NCBI GenBank assembly: GCA_015680685.1
Contig: MNCI01011450.1
Location: 175,388-205,713, forward strand
Reading direction: 5' to 3'
Length of the DNA stretch: 30,326 bases
Source: Gnetum montanum
Lineage: Eukaryota; Streptophyta; Gnetopsida; Gnetales; Gnetaceae
The notes beneath the pieces are model-generated. The model was not told where the DNA came from, did no database searches, and saw only the letters and a program-made list of their open reading frames with translations. Shown piece after piece: positions 1 through 10,378 of this stretch. The stretch's first letter is position 1; each line of letters opens with the position of its first letter. The translations under genes were made by a program, and so were the position numbers.

Positions 1-315
1 AATTTCGGCTTGTTTGAACTCAATTTCGGGGCTCCAAAAGTTGGTGACGTTGATCCTTACGCTGTGCAGCGTCTAAAAAAAGTAACCAAAGTGTACTTAG
101 CCAAAACCAAACATTTTGAACCTGAAACTTTTGATTCTGGATGCTGGAAGTTGGTGCATTCGCCTGTGGGCCCCAAGGGAACCTTGCCTGTTGAATCATG
201 GACCATTGGGGGCTATTTCGGAGGCCTCCAAGTTTGGTCACGCTGTACTCATGTTGGGCAGCGGCATGACTTAGCTTGATTCTTGTCTAAAAGTGCTAGG
301 CCAAAATTAGTGGTT
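1..315. other. Unidentified sequence left of element A
   Basis: This stretch is not recognisable as part of the neighbouring retroelement. Read on the minus strand, element A's RNase H matches that of element C up to the codons for N-V-V-x-D-H and then diverges abruptly near position 315. A continuation would encode the RNase H/integrase linker and does not appear. The base composition looks more GC-rich than the rest of the window. A short perfect palindrome, acgctgtgcagcgt, lies near 58-71. Small ORFs exist on both strands, but neither resembles a family I know. It may be another inserted repeat, or flanking DNA joined by a deletion. Confidence 0.4.
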
Positions 316-665
316 TCAGTGGTCAACGACCACATTCTTGGTTCCTTTTTGATCTACCATAGTGAGATCGAATTCATGCAAGATCACAAGCCACCGTATG
401 ACATGAGGGCTCATCGTCAGCTTATTCATGAGGAAGGGAATTGCACTATGGTTTGTATGCACAAATACTTTGTAACCTAGCACATGGTGTCTACAATTTT
501 CTAATGCGTACACCATTGCGATTAACTCTTTCTCCATGGTGTTGTAATTTAATTGTGCTCCCATAATGCTTTGACTCATGCAGTGGATATAATATGGACG
601 TTTCTTATCATCCATCTATGTGAGCATTACTCCAAAATCATAGTTAGATGCATTTGTCATAATAT
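316..665 (-). pseudogene. Element A RNase H domain, active site lost
   Basis: This is the RNase H domain that follows RT in Ty3/gypsy pol and degrades the RNA strand of the RNA/DNA hybrid. The signature words are visible: a T-N-A-S motif near 646-654, M-E-K-E-L with V-Y-A-L-E, and G-Y-K-V-F-V-H-T-N-H-S-A near 440-475. In working relatives the first is D-A-S and the last is H-T-D-H. Both acidic residues are now Asn, at 652-654 and 451-453. The Glu of the E-K-E-L motif is kept. The domain stays open for about 100 codons and then breaks at the junction near 315. Two lost catalytic acids make it inactive. Confidence 0.8.
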
Positions 666-669
666 GAAA

Positions 670-1460
670 AGGTTTGGACTAGTCTAGTGCTTGTAGTATA
701 GGTGTTTCTATGAGTTTCTACTTTAATTGTTCGAATGCGTGTTCACATTCCTTGGTCCAGATGAAGGGTGCATCTTCTTTATAAATTGCTGGTAGTAGCC
801 AGTGTATCCAAGGAACGATCAAACATCTTTAATGGTCTCTGCTTGGCGTGTTATTCCTTGGATGACCCTTATCTTTTTTGGGTCTACCTCAATCCCTTTT
901 TATGAAATTTGGTGCCCTAGCACAATGCCTTCTCGGACCATGAGATGGCTCTTTTGCTAGTTGAGCTGTAGGTTTGTCTCTACACATCTCTTCAATACTT
1001 GCTCAAGTTTGTCTAAGGCTTGCTCAAAGGCAGCTTCATAGGTGGAAAAGTCATCCATGAAGACTTCAACACCACTACCGATTTGCTGTTGAAAGATACT
1101 AAGGACTAAGCGTTGAAATGTTGTAGGGGAATTGCATAGGTCAAATGGAATTTTATAATAATGTTATCTTGGCTTGATCTTCAGGTGCAATTTGGATTTG
1201 GTTATTATAGCCACTATAATAACAATGCCCGGATATGGTGTTTAATTCTTGATCCACAAATGACAAAGGAAAGTGATCCTTAAATGTTGCTATATTTAAT
1301 AGTCTAAATTTGATGCAGACCCACCATTTTCCATCCTTCTTCAATACAATTACAAGTGGGCTAACCCACTCACTATGCGCGATTAGATAGGTGAACCATG
1401 CCTTGAGGAGTTGTTCTATCTCCTCCTTAACGATTTACTTCAATTTGGGGTTTAGCCACC
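670..1460 (-). pseudogene. Element A reverse transcriptase, broken
   Basis: This is a reverse transcriptase of Ty3/gypsy type. The W-V-S-P-like entry is followed by K-K-D-G-K-W-W-V-C-I and F-R-L-L-N, then F-V-D-Q. The F-M-D-D catalytic box is at 1050-1061, followed by the connection segment with E-G-I-V-L-G-H and G-I-E-V-D. Three defects are visible. An 18-nt loss near 1200-1230 removes the S-F-L-D-G-Y segment that holds the first catalytic Asp. The T-C-P-Y-G-T-F-type segment after A-K-I-T is missing and shifted near 1150-1170. Stop codons occur downstream. The protein cannot have been active in this copy. Confidence 0.82.
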
Positions 1461-2420
1461 TCTACGGCTACCTTCTAGGTTTCATGGCTAGGCTGGTGTA
1501 GATGCGATGCTAGCATATCCTTGGATCAATTCCTATTAGCTCTGGATATGACCAAGCAAAGGCTATTAACCATTTATTCACCACTTTCAACAACTTTTAT
1601 TTTTGTTCAGGAGCAAGTTTGGCATTAATGATGACTAGTTTACCATTCTTTAAAAATGCATACTCCATATCGACTAGTAAAGTCTTTAGCTCTAAGGGAT
1701 CTTGCTTGAAGTGATTAGGGATTTCCAACTCTCCCCAATAGGTATCATCATCTTCATTAGATAGTTGAAAATGAACTTGTTCAATTTTGTCCATGCCTTC
1801 AACATATGCACATGTTAGGCTCTCAATTGTCTCCATGCATATTATGTTGCTATTTGAATTAGCTAGCAGCCACTGGATGCCATTTTGCTTTGTGACTGCT
1901 ACATATAGACACCTTTGAATATTAATTTCTTATGCACATTGATTACATGCCTTAATGTATGTGCTCTTGATTGACCAAATCTTTTGCACACAATTGTACT
2001 TGTTATCACTATACATGATATATGGAATATGCTTCTTTTCAGTTTTTCCTAGCTCATTTTCCTTGGATATTTCTAGAGATAGGTCGCTTATACCCATTCA
2101 CACATCAATTGTGCTTAACCAAGCCCTTTCCATAATGATGGGGAAGTCACTTTTACAGTTGTCCACCTTGATTACTAGAAAATTAGTAGGATAGTACCAC
2201 CCAGAAACTATGGTCACAATGTCCTTTAGTAGTCCTAAAGGAACAGTAATCGACTGATCTACTAATTCTAAATGGATGTTGCTCTTCTTAAGAGGTGGTA
2301 GGTTCCAAGCCTTGTACATATCATGGGAGATGAGGTTAACTCCAAAATTAGAATTAAGAAGAGCCTAGCATGGCTCTTGTCTAGTAATCTATAGATAAAT
2401 GAGTGGACTTCCTAAGTCAG
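1461..2420 (-). pseudogene. Element A protease and protease-RT linker
   Basis: On the minus strand a retroviral-type aspartic protease begins near 2380. It has L-L-N-S-N-F-G-V-N-L-I-S followed by M-Y-K-A-W-N-L-P-P-L-K-K. Element C has D-S-G at the same place, so A's catalytic triplet is changed from D-S-G to N-S-N and the enzyme is dead. Downstream (1597-1836) is an acidic linker with E-D-D-D-T-Y-W-G-E-L-E-I, M-E-Y-A-F-L and K-L-V-I-I-N, which is typical of Athila/Tat pol between protease and RT. Stops and frame changes interrupt the region. Normally this protease would mature the Gag-Pol polyprotein inside virus-like particles. Confidence 0.75.
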
Positions 2421-4952
2421 ATCTTTTCATAGGAAGGTTACTAGCCTTGATCCATTCAGAATAGCATGAGTTAGCATTACAGTGTGAATCCTAGGTGGCA
2501 CTTGGTTTGAAGGGCACTCGAAGGTATTTGATGTAGAGGATGAGCATGATGGAGATGCAAGAGAATCAGCTGGAGTAGGTTGTGAGGGTTGGAGAGGACT
2601 ACTAGGCTGGAAGAAAGGTCATTTTCTTGATTGATTATCTGGACCACTTGGTTGAAAAACTGGTTATGAGTGTACAAACCTTGTAGCATTTTGTTGTTGT
2701 GATTGTGGAGGAATCTCACCCTTCATAGATGAAGTAGGAGGTAATTGGGTTGAAGGTGGAGGTGTAGGTGTAGAGGGATATGGAGGATGATAAGGATACA
2801 GATATGGGTTTTCCCCTCAAGTAGACAGTGAATGTGTTCAGTGGTACTCTGGAGGGTAATAGTGATGTTGGAATGATGCATGGCTTGCAAAACTTCTAGG
2901 GGAGATGGGCTGTTGAACATAGTACCCATATGGATTTGGTTGCCTATAAGGGTATTGTTGCTTTGGCAGTGGCATTCCCCACGATTGTGGTTGGTACCAC
3001 TATTAGTACTGTTGATAAGGTTATGGAGGAGTTCCACTTGGGTAGTAAGCTTGTTACTGTTGGTGGACCTGCCTTAGACTACCTTGAGGGTAAGGTAGTC
3101 ATCTTGGTGCTTGCCTACATGCTAGGCAAGGATTCAATGCATCCAATCTAGACTCTTGTAAGTGTGACACCATAGGGCAACATACTTTTGGATATTTGTA
3201 TTGCCATATGTCACATTTAGCTTCATCATTAGAGTCAAACTCCACAACTTCCTCTACTACAGCAGCTTTGCCCTTACCTCTTTGGTAGGCATGTTCAGCT
3301 TCTTTTAACCTCCTGTGATTACAATTACTATTTTGCTCTTTGGATTCTTCAGCAATCTTTAATGCATTTTGAAAATTTTTATCTAAAGAGTCCCATAACT
3401 TATCAACCTTACCAAAATATCATAAATATATTTTTGGATGGGCAAGGTCCTTTTGTTCACCACTTCATCAAGTGGTAACTCCTCCTCGTCACGAAATTAG
3501 ACCTCTCATTTTCTAATGGAAGGGTTCCTATTATACTCTTTAACACTTTCTCTTTTTGATAGCTCACTTTCTTCTTTTGCTACATGCGCAATTAACCTTT
3601 GGATCTGATGAGCTCTTAGTTTAGATAATCTTCCTTGGGCATACACCCCAAGGGTTCTTCCTGTTTTCACTTTGAGTCCATCTATGATGTGGTGAAGTTG
3701 TTCGCTCTGAGAACAACCATGGCTAGGGCATCAATGTAGGAGTGAATAGTATCAACCCATGGTGGCATCCAAGGGTTTGTGTGTTCCTTGTTTCTAGGCT
3801 TGGATTTGCCTTCTCAAATTAGACACTTTGAAGTACGTTTAGTATTTGTTATTAAATAGCTTTAGCATAGTACTCCATCTACAGATAGATTTCAGCTCTA
3901 AGGACTAGTACCAACTTTTGGCTTCCTTAATGAGTATCCTTGGGAAAAGTTTAAATTTCTACCACTGATTCTCTATGTTCTGTAAGGCACAGGCATCTTG
4001 AAAAGCTTGTAGATATGTTTGTGGATCAAAATTGTATCCCCCCTCAAATCTTGGGAAATTGTTCATATTTAGGCACTTGATCCAACTATCCTTCATATTC
4101 CTAGTCAGGATTTTAACTACCTCTGCAATATTGAGCATACTTTAAGTCACCAATAAGGGTTCATCATCATCGCTACGTTGATGACGTCGATGATGGTTTC
4201 GGCCACCCCTTCAGTTTTGGTGGCCTTCATGGTCATTGTTATTTTTCCGATCACCTTCATCACGATTTTTTCGATGGTGGCTTTCATGAGAATTGTTAAA
4301 TGAAGAGGAATGTTTGGAATCATATGAAGAGGATGAAGAGGAAGGTGGACTACCACTACCACTGTGGTGTCTACCACCACTCTTACGCTTATTATGATCA
4401 CCATCCTTAGATCCCTTACTGTTGTGGTGCTTGCCCAAGTCCCTACCTTGGCTAGCACTCTTTTCTGAATCTAGTTTATGAATAGTCAATTGCAGGGTCA
4501 GGTTCACATCCTAGCCATCAGTGGTAGGGGGTGGAGAATCTTCATGTTGAGAACCTTAAGGGAGGATCCTCATTGTCCTCTTGATCTAGTAGGAATAAGG
4601 GGTTAGTGTAATGTTTTCCCTTTGTAGCTTCATGGAATTTCTCCTGACATTGATCTCATTTATGTTGTGTTTTAGTGGAATAGTAGTTCTGAGTATCATA
4701 ACCATCCACAATGTCCTCTTTGTGAAGATTTTCTATGTCCAGCTTTTTAAGAGTTTTAAATAGCATCATGGGCACATATCAATCCAGAGGTAAGATGATG
4801 TTGCCCTCCATATCACACCATCACATTTTTTCATCTTAATGTAGGATGAAGGTGAAATTTGGCACAAACTCATTTGGATGAGTGTATACCACCTTGCATT
4901 CTTATGGGACCAGTGGTTTGGTATCTTCATGCTTATGAGAAGAAGAAGACAT
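2421..4952 (-). pseudogene. Element A gag (MSSSS... start), degraded
   Basis: Gag forms the virus-like particle and binds the element's RNA. The start ATG is at 4952-4950 on the minus strand and begins M-S-S-S-S-H-K-H-E-D, matching C's gag start. A Ser/His/Gly/Lys-rich low-complexity stretch lies at about 4211-4507. A zinc knuckle lies at 3215-3177 with the pattern C-D-I-W-Q-Y-K-Y-P-K-V-C-C, in which the second Cys and the His of the family pattern have mutated. A Pro/Gln-rich tail runs at about 2480-3130. Many stops (TAA, TAG and TGA) and at least one frameshift (near 4545) break it. Plus-strand ORFs in this area are antisense shadows. Confidence 0.8.
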
Positions 4953-5048
4953 TTTGTAAAACAAAATAAAGTAATTAGTGTGCTCTTGTAATTCTATGTA
5001 TAGTGGGAATGATATTAACCTCAAGGTTTGTACAACAATATTAATGAT
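4953..5048 (-). other. Element A leader, 3' part
   Basis: This is the untranslated leader just before A's gag, read on the minus strand. It resembles the leader of C at about 15725-15828, sharing ttaatat-type words, attaacctc versus ggttaatatc, and the shared end ttacaaaatgtcttcttct. The other leader piece is at 14238-14277, across element B. Confidence 0.7.
5044..5048. repeat. Target-site duplication, left copy (ATGAT)
   Basis: The 5-bp word ATGAT sits directly before the TGATGAATC start of B's 5' LTR. The same word follows B's 3' LTR at 14233-14237. Five bases is the usual duplication length for Ty3/gypsy integrase. Confidence 0.85.
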
Positions 5049-5886
5049 TGATGAATCATGGTTTGCCAGGCCTCAATATTGAATACTTAATATTGGGTAC
5101 ATGATATCATAGCCTAGATAATGATATCATGATTTCTGTGTTGGCCTATAAATATAGCACTCAGGCGTACAAGAAGGGGGAAGTTGGTGAGTCTTTAAGG
5201 TAGAGTCTTTTTGTTAGTTTTTAGTTCTTTCCCAAGTGCATGCCTGCAATGTGATGTTTGTAATTGTACGGAACCTTTGTTCGAGTGTGACGTACTTGGA
5301 CATGCACACAATCGACAATAAAGATCGAGATTACTTCATCATTGCAGCATTCACTTAGTTTTTAATTGTTTAATTGTTAATTATTATTTATTGTTTTCTT
5401 AGTTAGTATTTCTTTATCATCATTTACTATTCTTATTTTTAATGCGGAATGAGTACGTCTTAATCATGAACATTTAAGTGTAACTACTTGGTAACCCAGA
5501 AGCGTATCTAGTAGCACTAAAGTAATGTGCACTTGGTGACCCCAGAAGTAGTACATGAGGTCCAAGATGCGTACCAATGATTGAGGACGGATGCTCATCA
5601 CACTTAGGCTAGCTTAGATTTTATTTTCCATTGTCTATTAGTTTACTCAAGTTATTTCTCATTGGCTTTAGGAGTAGCATAGTAATTAGGAATCACATCA
5701 TACACCTCACTCTAGACTAAACCATACGTGAGAAAGAAAATACTAGTCCAGGTGGGAAGACTCCAAATTGCAATCAACATATAACTATCTAGGTGCCACA
5801 ACTAGTCTGTCTACGGAGTTTGACCAAATTGTGTGTACACGCTCGTATTCATATGGTTGAGCATAGGGGTATCTCGTTTCTCATCA
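5049..5886 (+). repeat. Element B 5' LTR
   Basis: The LTR begins TGATGAATCATGG and ends ctcatca, and it is directly repeated at 13368-14232. Landmarks in order: AT-rich palindromic U3 words (caatattg, gatatcat) at 5075-5132; a TATA box (tataaatata) at 5147-5156; a poly(A) signal (aataaa) at 5317-5322; and a U5 end (ggttgagcataggggtatc) shared with every other LTR in the window. U3, R and U5 can be placed only approximately. It is 838 bp against 865 bp for the right copy, partly because of a small deletion in U3. Confidence 0.88.
5147..5156 (+). promoter_or_regulatory. TATA box of B 5' LTR
   Basis: The sequence tataaatata lies about 100 bp into the LTR. It is present at the same place in the right LTR (13480-13489), and similar words occur in the LTRs of A (15066-15074, minus strand) and D (28462-28470). 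It probably drives the full-length transcript. Confidence 0.65.
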
Positions 5887-5887
5887 T

Positions 5888-5905
5888 TGGCGTCGTTGCC
5901 AAGGA
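5888..5905 (+). other. Primer-binding site, tRNA-Asp type
   Basis: The 18-mer tggcgtcgttgccaagga starts one base after the LTR. It matches the complement of the 3' end of plant tRNA-Asp (expected tggcgccgttgccgggga) with three differences. This is the usual primer of Athila/Tat elements. Confidence 0.8.
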
Positions 5906-6019
5906 TGGTCCCAGTTATCTAGATTAGTTATATCATATAAGATTGTTGTAATAAGGTATTAATGATATATCTTTTAGAAAGGAAATTAATTGTAATTAAT
6001 TCACACACAATTCACAACA

Positions 6020-8397
6020 ATGTCTCCCTCACAAGATAATGTTAACGCAACAACTAGCGAGGCAAGTCATTGGAGAATCAACGTAATTTATGATGAAGAA
6101 GAAGTTTGGAGTACTTAATCTTATGCAGGAGTTTCATATGTTCATGGACATCCCAACGACACTCAAGGACTCTTGTCATCCAACTTAGATACCTTTAGTA
6201 AGGATGGGACATCCCATAGAACAAGGAGGCCCATAAGGCCTAGGACATTCTCAATGGTTAACAAGAGTTTATTCAGGGATGATTGGGAGACTTACAAAAG
6301 TCAAGACGAGTCTTCTAGTTCTTTCTCTTCCTTTGCTCCTTCAACGTCAGGTAATGACATGGATGACCATTTCTCAAGAGGTCGGTGTAGAAATAAAAAT
6401 CAAACCTATGGGCAGAGTCAGGAATTCCAACATGAACAAAGACAAGATCGTCCCAACTCACAAACTCATAACATACATAGCGACGATGAACCCCTATTGG
6501 CCACTAAGAGCCTAATGCATATACAAGAGGCTATTTGAATATCCCGTAGGCATCGTAAGGAAAGTCATCTACCCAGGCTTGATTTAAAAAACTTTCCCAA
6601 GTTTTCAGGAGGTTATGATTTAGATTTGCAACATCATTTACAAGTCTTCTATGATGCTTGTGCATGGAACAACATTGATAATGGGTGGCAAAGACTTAAG
6701 CTCTTTCCTATGAAACTTGTTGACCAAGAAAAAGTATGGTATAGGTCTTTAAAACCCAAATCAATTCATTGTTGGCCAACAATGGTAGAACTCTTCAATG
6801 AAAGATATCAAACCTATGTAAGTGTGTCAGCCTTGAGGAGACAAATCCAAGAGTGGAAAAAAGGGCAACATGAACCCTTAGACATGGCCTTAGAATGATA
6901 TTACTCACTGTTAAACAGCTGCCTAGGCCATGGGTTCTCCAAGGAAAGGCTAATGTATCACATCATGGATGGGCTCTGTAATGAAACAAGGGAGACCCTA
7001 GGGATTTATGCCCCAGTCAACTATATGAACTACGAACCCACCAATTCTAAGAGCTTATTAAGAAGGTAGCAAAAGAAGAAGGAGAAATAGCCAAATGGAA
7101 GAATGCTGAAAGATCTCAACAGGACCAAAATCTTAAAATAACAAAGGTCCATAATCATGAAGAGGAGAAATCAACTCAGCTCAAGGAGGTGGAATCATCT
7201 TTGTCAATACTACAATTACTAGATGAAATTAAGGCAAAGATCAATAAGATGATGAAATGGGTACATGAAAAATGTGGACAATATGCAAACATTATTAGGG
7301 GAAGAATCATGCAAGATCACTTTGACAACTAGAACAAATAGAGGATGTCGAACTTAGAAACAAGACTGAACACCATTCGATAATCGGAAAGGAGGATTGA
7401 AAAAAATAGGGATAGGAACTCAACTGCAAGTCATAGGTATCAGTGTGATGTTTGTCTTTACAATCACCCTGAAAGCTAATGCTCAGTATTGTTACATTTA
7501 CATGAGCATTGGGAAGGAATGGTACATCCAGATTTCATACAGAAGTACTGTGTCCAACCATAGTGGAAAAACCCCCAGTCATGGGGGAGGCCATTGCCAA
7601 ATAAACCACACCCTTTGTATACCCTGACACCAAATTTTTATTATGTTCAACACCCTATTTCCCAAATTGGATCAGCATCCTCTACTTCACCTCATCATTA
7701 TCATTCTCCTTAGTACTATCAAACCATATCCTCTTCCACGGGATCACCACCTCAGGTTCCTTCCACTTCTCTTTGCCCTCAATATTCTCATCCTTCACCT
7801 TCTTCTACAGTGCCATCGGTTGTACCAGAAGGTTTTGCACCACAGCACCAACCCATGAACATTACTTGTGATGCTACTATCACTAGCAGTGAAAGTCCTC
7901 CTCAACGTTGAAAGCATCCTTTCTTTAGGCATGATCGTAGAAAGAGACAGCACGGTTCTAAAACCACTACACCCTCTAACTCAACACAAGCCTAGCACTA
8001 TGATGCATCTTCCTCCTTGAACTTAACACCTCCTGTTACCTCATTCGGGCCATCAATTAATGCTCCAAAAATCATGTGACCTAATGGATATAACCACGTA
8101 GGGAGACATAGTGATCCTTGCCTACCACCTTATGGTCATGGGTGCCATAGTGGGTTAGCTCTTTATCACATGATCACATCTTCTACTCTGCCCCACTATG
8201 CCTACTTTAATCAAGTGTGTGAACCCCAATTTGGGTACATTATTGCCACCACATCAAAAGACACCTAATGGTTTGGATATGACTGGACCCCAATGTTTCC
8301 AACATGCATGGATCCAAATTTTCCATTTATTAATTTTAGCCATGCTCAAAGGTTTAGTCATGGGGGATACCCCCCATTCTACTAAGCAGAATTAGTA
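6020..8397 (+). pseudogene. Element B gag, degraded, with long Pro-rich tail
   Basis: The start at 6020 (M-S-P-S-Q-D-N-V-N) lies 115 bp after the PBS. One frame runs from 6020 to about 7000 with only three stops, at 6116, 6536 and 6896. It includes a Ser/Arg-rich N-terminal part and the retrotransposon gag core (F-S-G-G-Y, H-H-L-Q-V-F-Y-D, W-Q-R-L-K-L-F-P, E-L-F-N-E-R-Y). After a frame change near 7000-7050 a Lys/Glu-rich helix follows (about 7051-7330). Next is a zinc knuckle at 7444-7482, C-D-V-C-L-Y-N-H-P-E-S-(stop)-C. A Pro/Ser/His-rich tail runs to about 8397 and ends near S-H-G-G-Y-P-P-F-Y. No protease or RT motif follows. Gag would build the particle and package B's RNA. Confidence 0.82.
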
Positions 8398-9780
8398 AAT
8401 GTTTTTCCTTTTCTTTCATTTTACAGTTTTTATTCTCTAATTTTTCATCTTTCAATTTGTCATTTCATCTTTTTGAGGGTAATCTCATTGGTGAATAAAA
8501 TACTCATGTGACTTGTCGATTGAGGTGTTGTTCTATGTTATCAAGTCTCAGGTGACTAATTGTTTGGACAGTGAGGCCACAACATCTACCCACCCATTCT
8601 ATTAATAAGAGGTTCTACTCTGGGTACGATGATATTCTTGTCAACATTAAAACTTAAAGTAACTTTGTACTCATTATGCCTAGAGCAAAAAATGATGGAC
8701 TAAGAAGGAATGACCAAGGTGTAACATCAAGGGGATTTGTGGATTCTCTTTGGTGACATTTTTATATACTATCATGCAACTTAGTTGTACTAAAATCCTT
8801 ATAGATCTAACAAAAAATGGGAGCAAGAGTAATAAAGGCACACAATAAAGGAACTCAATGTTGTTCTAGAGAATCTGACTGGAAAGACATGCACCCATGC
8901 TAGAAGGTTGGTGGCTTCTCCGGATCATCGTTGGAAATGACAAAGTGCCAAAGCAGCCAGATGAAAAAGCAAAAGAAAAGAAAGAAGCAAAATAACAAAG
9001 AAAAGATCAAGAAGAATGTTTCATAAAGAAATTCCAAATCACTCCTCCCTTGGACAAAACACCAAGTGATCGTACACCTTACTGTCATGATGCTCTTATG
9101 GTTGTCCATCATTGGATTAAATAATGTGATGTCACTCATCAGAGGCATGGACTTGGTCTTGATTTTGGAGTGAAAAGGTAATGATACATTAATCAGGCCC
9201 CACAATCAGGATTCATTGTGCCCAGGGTAAGTTACCTCATGTACCAATTTTGACGATCCATTCTACAATCTGTTTCACCCCACTGTCCAAGTATTTCTAA
9301 CTCGTGTCTTGTGTGACATAGAATTTATATCTCATCACGATGGTATTTAACATGTGTGTGTTTTGTTGCACTAGTGTGGATTGCATTTAACCCTTCTAGT
9401 GCCTACGAACATTTTAAGGTGTGGTTACATAAGGGCATGATAAGTTGGAACCTGCTTTGGGGAGGGCCCACTTGCATAACTTTTGTAATTTGCACTTATT
9501 GAACATTGCCACATTATTTTACATCCTGCAAGTATTGCACTACTAAATTTATTCTTTCCTTTATCATCATTTCAACCTAAACATTCCTCTGCACCACTAC
9601 ATGTCTTTTTTCTGCACCCTCTTCAAGAACTTCATTATATAATTCCACTTCATTACACTTTTTTTGCCTTGATGTCTATTTAACATTACCCTAGACCTTC
9701 CAAATCTACCTTAAATCCTTCCTTTTTGGCCATGGAAATTCAAAAATTTATCAATTTTGTCAAGTACCCTATTTTGGAAG
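8398..9780 (+). other. Element B non-coding spacer between gag and the internal promoter
   Basis: No credible gene is seen. The stretch opens with a T-rich tract ending in ttttacag near 8427, which looks like a splice acceptor. Several blocks are recognisably shared with the spacer of element C: gtgaggccacaacatctacc here against gtgagtccacgtcatccacc there; accaaggtgtaacatcaagg against cacaaggtgtgacttcaagg; and a ggggaggrcccay run near 9460 and 23175. The spacer is thus an inherited part of the element, not a chance insert. The minus-strand ORF at 8900-9205 has no counterpart in C and is not a gene. Confidence 0.6.
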
Positions 9781-9876
9781 GGATGCAATATTGGGTACCC
9801 GGTATCGGGTCCAATGCGATATTGGGTCTGAGCTAGTGCATATGCGATATCATGTCTATAAAATCTATATATATGG
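9781..9876 (+). promoter_or_regulatory. Internal promoter-like block of element B
   Basis: The block resembles the U3 of B's own LTR. It carries aatattgggtac (9787-9798), identical to 5089-5100 in the 5' LTR, plus ggtatcggg, gcgatattggg and gcgatatcatg. A TATA-like run, tataaaatctatatatatgg, follows at 9857-9876. It sits about 500 bp upstream of ORF3. Element C has a block at the same position built from a different repeat word. I infer a second promoter for ORF3; no transcript data are available. Confidence 0.5.
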
Positions 9877-10039
9877 ACCCCTCTATGTGCGTCAATGTCA
9901 TTTTCAATTGTTCATGTGAGGAGAGTTGTGGTAATTTTCTTCCATGAATTTTCAAGCTTGGGCACCTATCATTTAAACATCAATATCTTGCTCATTAACA
10001 CTCTGATTCTCCTTCTGATCGAACCTACTTAAACCCGAA

Positions 10040-10378
10040 GTGTTTAACTCAGTCATGGGGGAAGGGTATGCTTTAAGTTGCACATAGCTTTTTTGAAATT
10101 TTTTGTCACTCGAAAGATATCATAAGGGTGAGTGATCTTAAGAAATGATAAGAACTTATGCGAAACTAATTTTATTTCTTCATCCAAACCATGGAAATTA
10201 TTTTTGAAGTCACCTGATCAAATTGGACTCAACATTAAAAGTTTTAGGGAGATTTTTTTGAAAATTTCTAACTCTGAATCACACTAAGCAAGAATTGAAT
10301 TCATTAAAGGTAATGAGTAAGGTATAAATGAAATTTTGTTAAATGACTTTACTAACAATTGATCCTGTGTGATTAAAG
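10040..10378 (+). promoter_or_regulatory. Possible intron before B ORF3 (decayed splice sites)
   Basis: A perfect branch-point word, tactaac, lies at 10350-10356. A decayed acceptor (attaaag) ends at 10378, directly before the ORF3 ATG. Element C has the same layout with an intact acceptor and nearly the same branch-to-acceptor distance (23 and 24 nt). The donor in B is uncertain; the best alignment to C's donor is around gaag|tg at 10039-10041, which is weak. The word agtcatggggg occurs just inside the proposed intron at 10051-10061. Confidence 0.35.

Larger units (their letters stand above)
316..5048 (-). mobile_element. Element A, internal part: Athila/Tat-like Ty3/gypsy relic
   Basis: Read on the minus strand from 5048 down, this is leader, gag, protease, a linker, reverse transcriptase and RNase H, in the order usual for Ty3/gypsy elements. 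The domains match those of element C (15829-20500) one for one. The 5' LTR and PBS of the same copy are at 14278-15192, separated from this part by the insertion of element B. Joining the two pieces across B rebuilds a leader resembling that of C, with shared words such as taatatt and attaacctc-like runs. Integrase and anything downstream are lost at about 315 or lie outside the window. Confidence 0.85.

Noticed and set aside
2880-3151. Plus-strand ORFs rich in Val and Leu
   Set aside because: They are antisense shadows of A's Pro/Gln-rich gag tail.
5888-5905. tRNA-like sequence as a tRNA gene
   Set aside because: Only 18 bases complementary to a tRNA 3' end are present, directly after an LTR, which marks a primer-binding site.
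7577-7587. A further agtcatggggg copy inside B's gag
   Set aside because: It lies in coding sequence for the S-Q-S-W-G-M-P type stretch that A and C also encode with other bases, so this copy is probably due to coding similarity.
8366-8400. An internal LTR starting right after agtcatggggg at the end of B's gag
   Set aside because: The following bases do not resemble the TGATGA start or any LTR body. Only the block near 9781 shares U3 words.
8900-9205. Minus-strand ORF of 101 residues with a hydrophobic end
   Set aside because: It lies in the spacer of element B, has no counterpart in C's spacer, and matches no known family.
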